A stretch of 21,631 nt of DNA from Firmicutes bacterium UBA1426. GTDB taxonomy: Bacteria > Bacillota > Clostridia > Peptostreptococcales > Anaerovoracaceae. Shown piece by piece: positions 21,177-21,631 of this stretch. The notes under the pieces were generated by a model that was not told the origin of the DNA, searched no databases, and saw nothing but the letters and a program-made list of their open reading frames with translations. A program made the position numbers and the translations under genes. The stretch is taken from the NCBI GenBank assembly GCA_002329675.1, contig DCUA01000179.1, positions 1-21,631 on the forward strand, given 5' to 3'. Position 1 is the stretch's first letter. Each line of letters starts with the position of its first letter.

Positions 21177-21631
21177 ATGCGAATCGTGACCATAGTATCC
21201 GGTATGCTCCTGGTCGGAACAGGCATCTGGTGTTTCGCCCATCCCGGTGCCCCGTTTATAACAATAGCCTTTCTTCTCGGTGTGGCAATGCTGATCAGCG
21301 GTCTGAGCAATATCCTTGCCTACATCATCTACCGAAAGAGGATCACTTATGTATCATGGCAGCTGGCAGAGGGATTATTGACGGCAATTTTTGCTGCTAT
21401 TGTCCTGTCTAACGCTATTATCACCGACGGAATGATCATACTATTTTTTGGTATGTGGATCCAGTTTTCGGGAGTCCTGCGCATGATAGCTTCCATAGAT
21501 ATACGAAAGGAAGCCGTTGCCGGCTGGCATTGGCCACTGATTACCGGTGCGATAAGCCTGCTGGCGGGAATATACTGCTTCTTTAATCCGCTGCTTGCAG
21601 GATTAGCTTTGGTTGTAATGATCGGCGGGAT
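21177..21631 (+). CDS. HdeD/DUF308-family membrane protein, 3' end beyond the window
   Basis: The ATG at 21177 has a perfect SD AAAGGAGG (21164-21171) 5 bases upstream, and the frame stays open to the window end (151 codons). It begins MRIVTIVSGMLLVGTGIWCF and has regularly spaced hydrophobic segments: about 3-20, 27-52, 67-83, 86-104 and 122 onward. The repeated two-helix pattern with small residues (GTGIWCFAHPGAP, LLAGIYCFFNP) is typical of DUF308/HdeD proteins, whose E. coli member contributes to acid resistance. Lipid or proton-leak roles are unproven. It is divergent from a universal stress protein, fitting a stress-response context, and is driven by a strong promoter. Confidence 0.8.
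   Translation, partial: MRIVTIVSGMLLVGTGIWCFAHPGAPFITIAFLLGVAMLISGLSNILAYIIYRKRITYVSWQLAEGLLTAIFAAIVLSNAIITDGMIILFFGMWIQFSGVLRMIASIDIRKEAVAGWHWPLITGAISLLAGIYCFFNPLLAGLALVVMIGG

Overview
The window looks like chromosomal DNA of an anaerobic Clostridia-type Firmicute. Evidence for this includes an oxygen-sensitive class III ribonucleotide reductase with its radical-SAM activase, several iron-sulfur flavin or aldo/keto enzymes, an S-layer-homology (SLH) protein, a Gram-positive-type DnaE, purine-rich Shine-Dalgarno (SD) sites before almost every gene, and canonical sigma-A promoters. A small protein resembling GrdX of Stickland fermenters fits an amino-acid-fermenting relative, but this is only suggestive. 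I saw no rRNA, tRNA, CRISPR array, transposase or prophage block; the only phage-like gene is one lone holin.

Layout. 1-429 is the 3' end of an SLH-domain protein with a strong terminator, followed by a TcdE-type holin (648-1067). Convergent to it is a minus-strand pair: an aldo/keto reductase with C-terminal iron-sulfur motifs and a QueG-like double 4Fe-4S protein. Divergent from that pair is a nitronate monooxygenase-type flavoprotein (3366-4403). This converges on an unusual regulator, a MerR DNA-binding domain fused to a zinc ribbon and a degenerate methyltransferase-like domain (4408-5643). Divergent from the regulator is the GrdX-like gene (5847-6197). A small orphan gene (6427-6678) follows.

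6797-11930 is one tight operon: lipoprotein, EcfA1, EcfA2, EcfT, the substrate-binding membrane protein QueT, and an SH3/YkuD L,D-transpeptidase-like protein. Genes 2-5 should form a complete energy-coupling-factor (ECF) importer for a queuosine precursor. 11931-12378 is the only long gene-free stretch. It holds a symmetric repeat element centred on base 12050 and then the nrdD promoter with two NrdR-type boxes 32 bp apart.

12379-20598 is a co-oriented core-metabolism run: nrdD, nrdG, trmB, dnaE and pfkA. A perfect 24-bp inverted repeat plus a third partial copy lies between dnaE and pfkA. The window ends with a minus-strand universal stress protein and a divergent HdeD/DUF308-type membrane protein cut off by the window end.

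The most notable items are the MerR-methyltransferase fusion and its divergent partner, the four-copy symmetric element upstream of nrdD, the dnaE-pfkA repeat cluster with mutually exclusive pairings, and convergent gene pairs that share a hairpin at their stop codons (at 4391-4420 both genes end in the identical bases).
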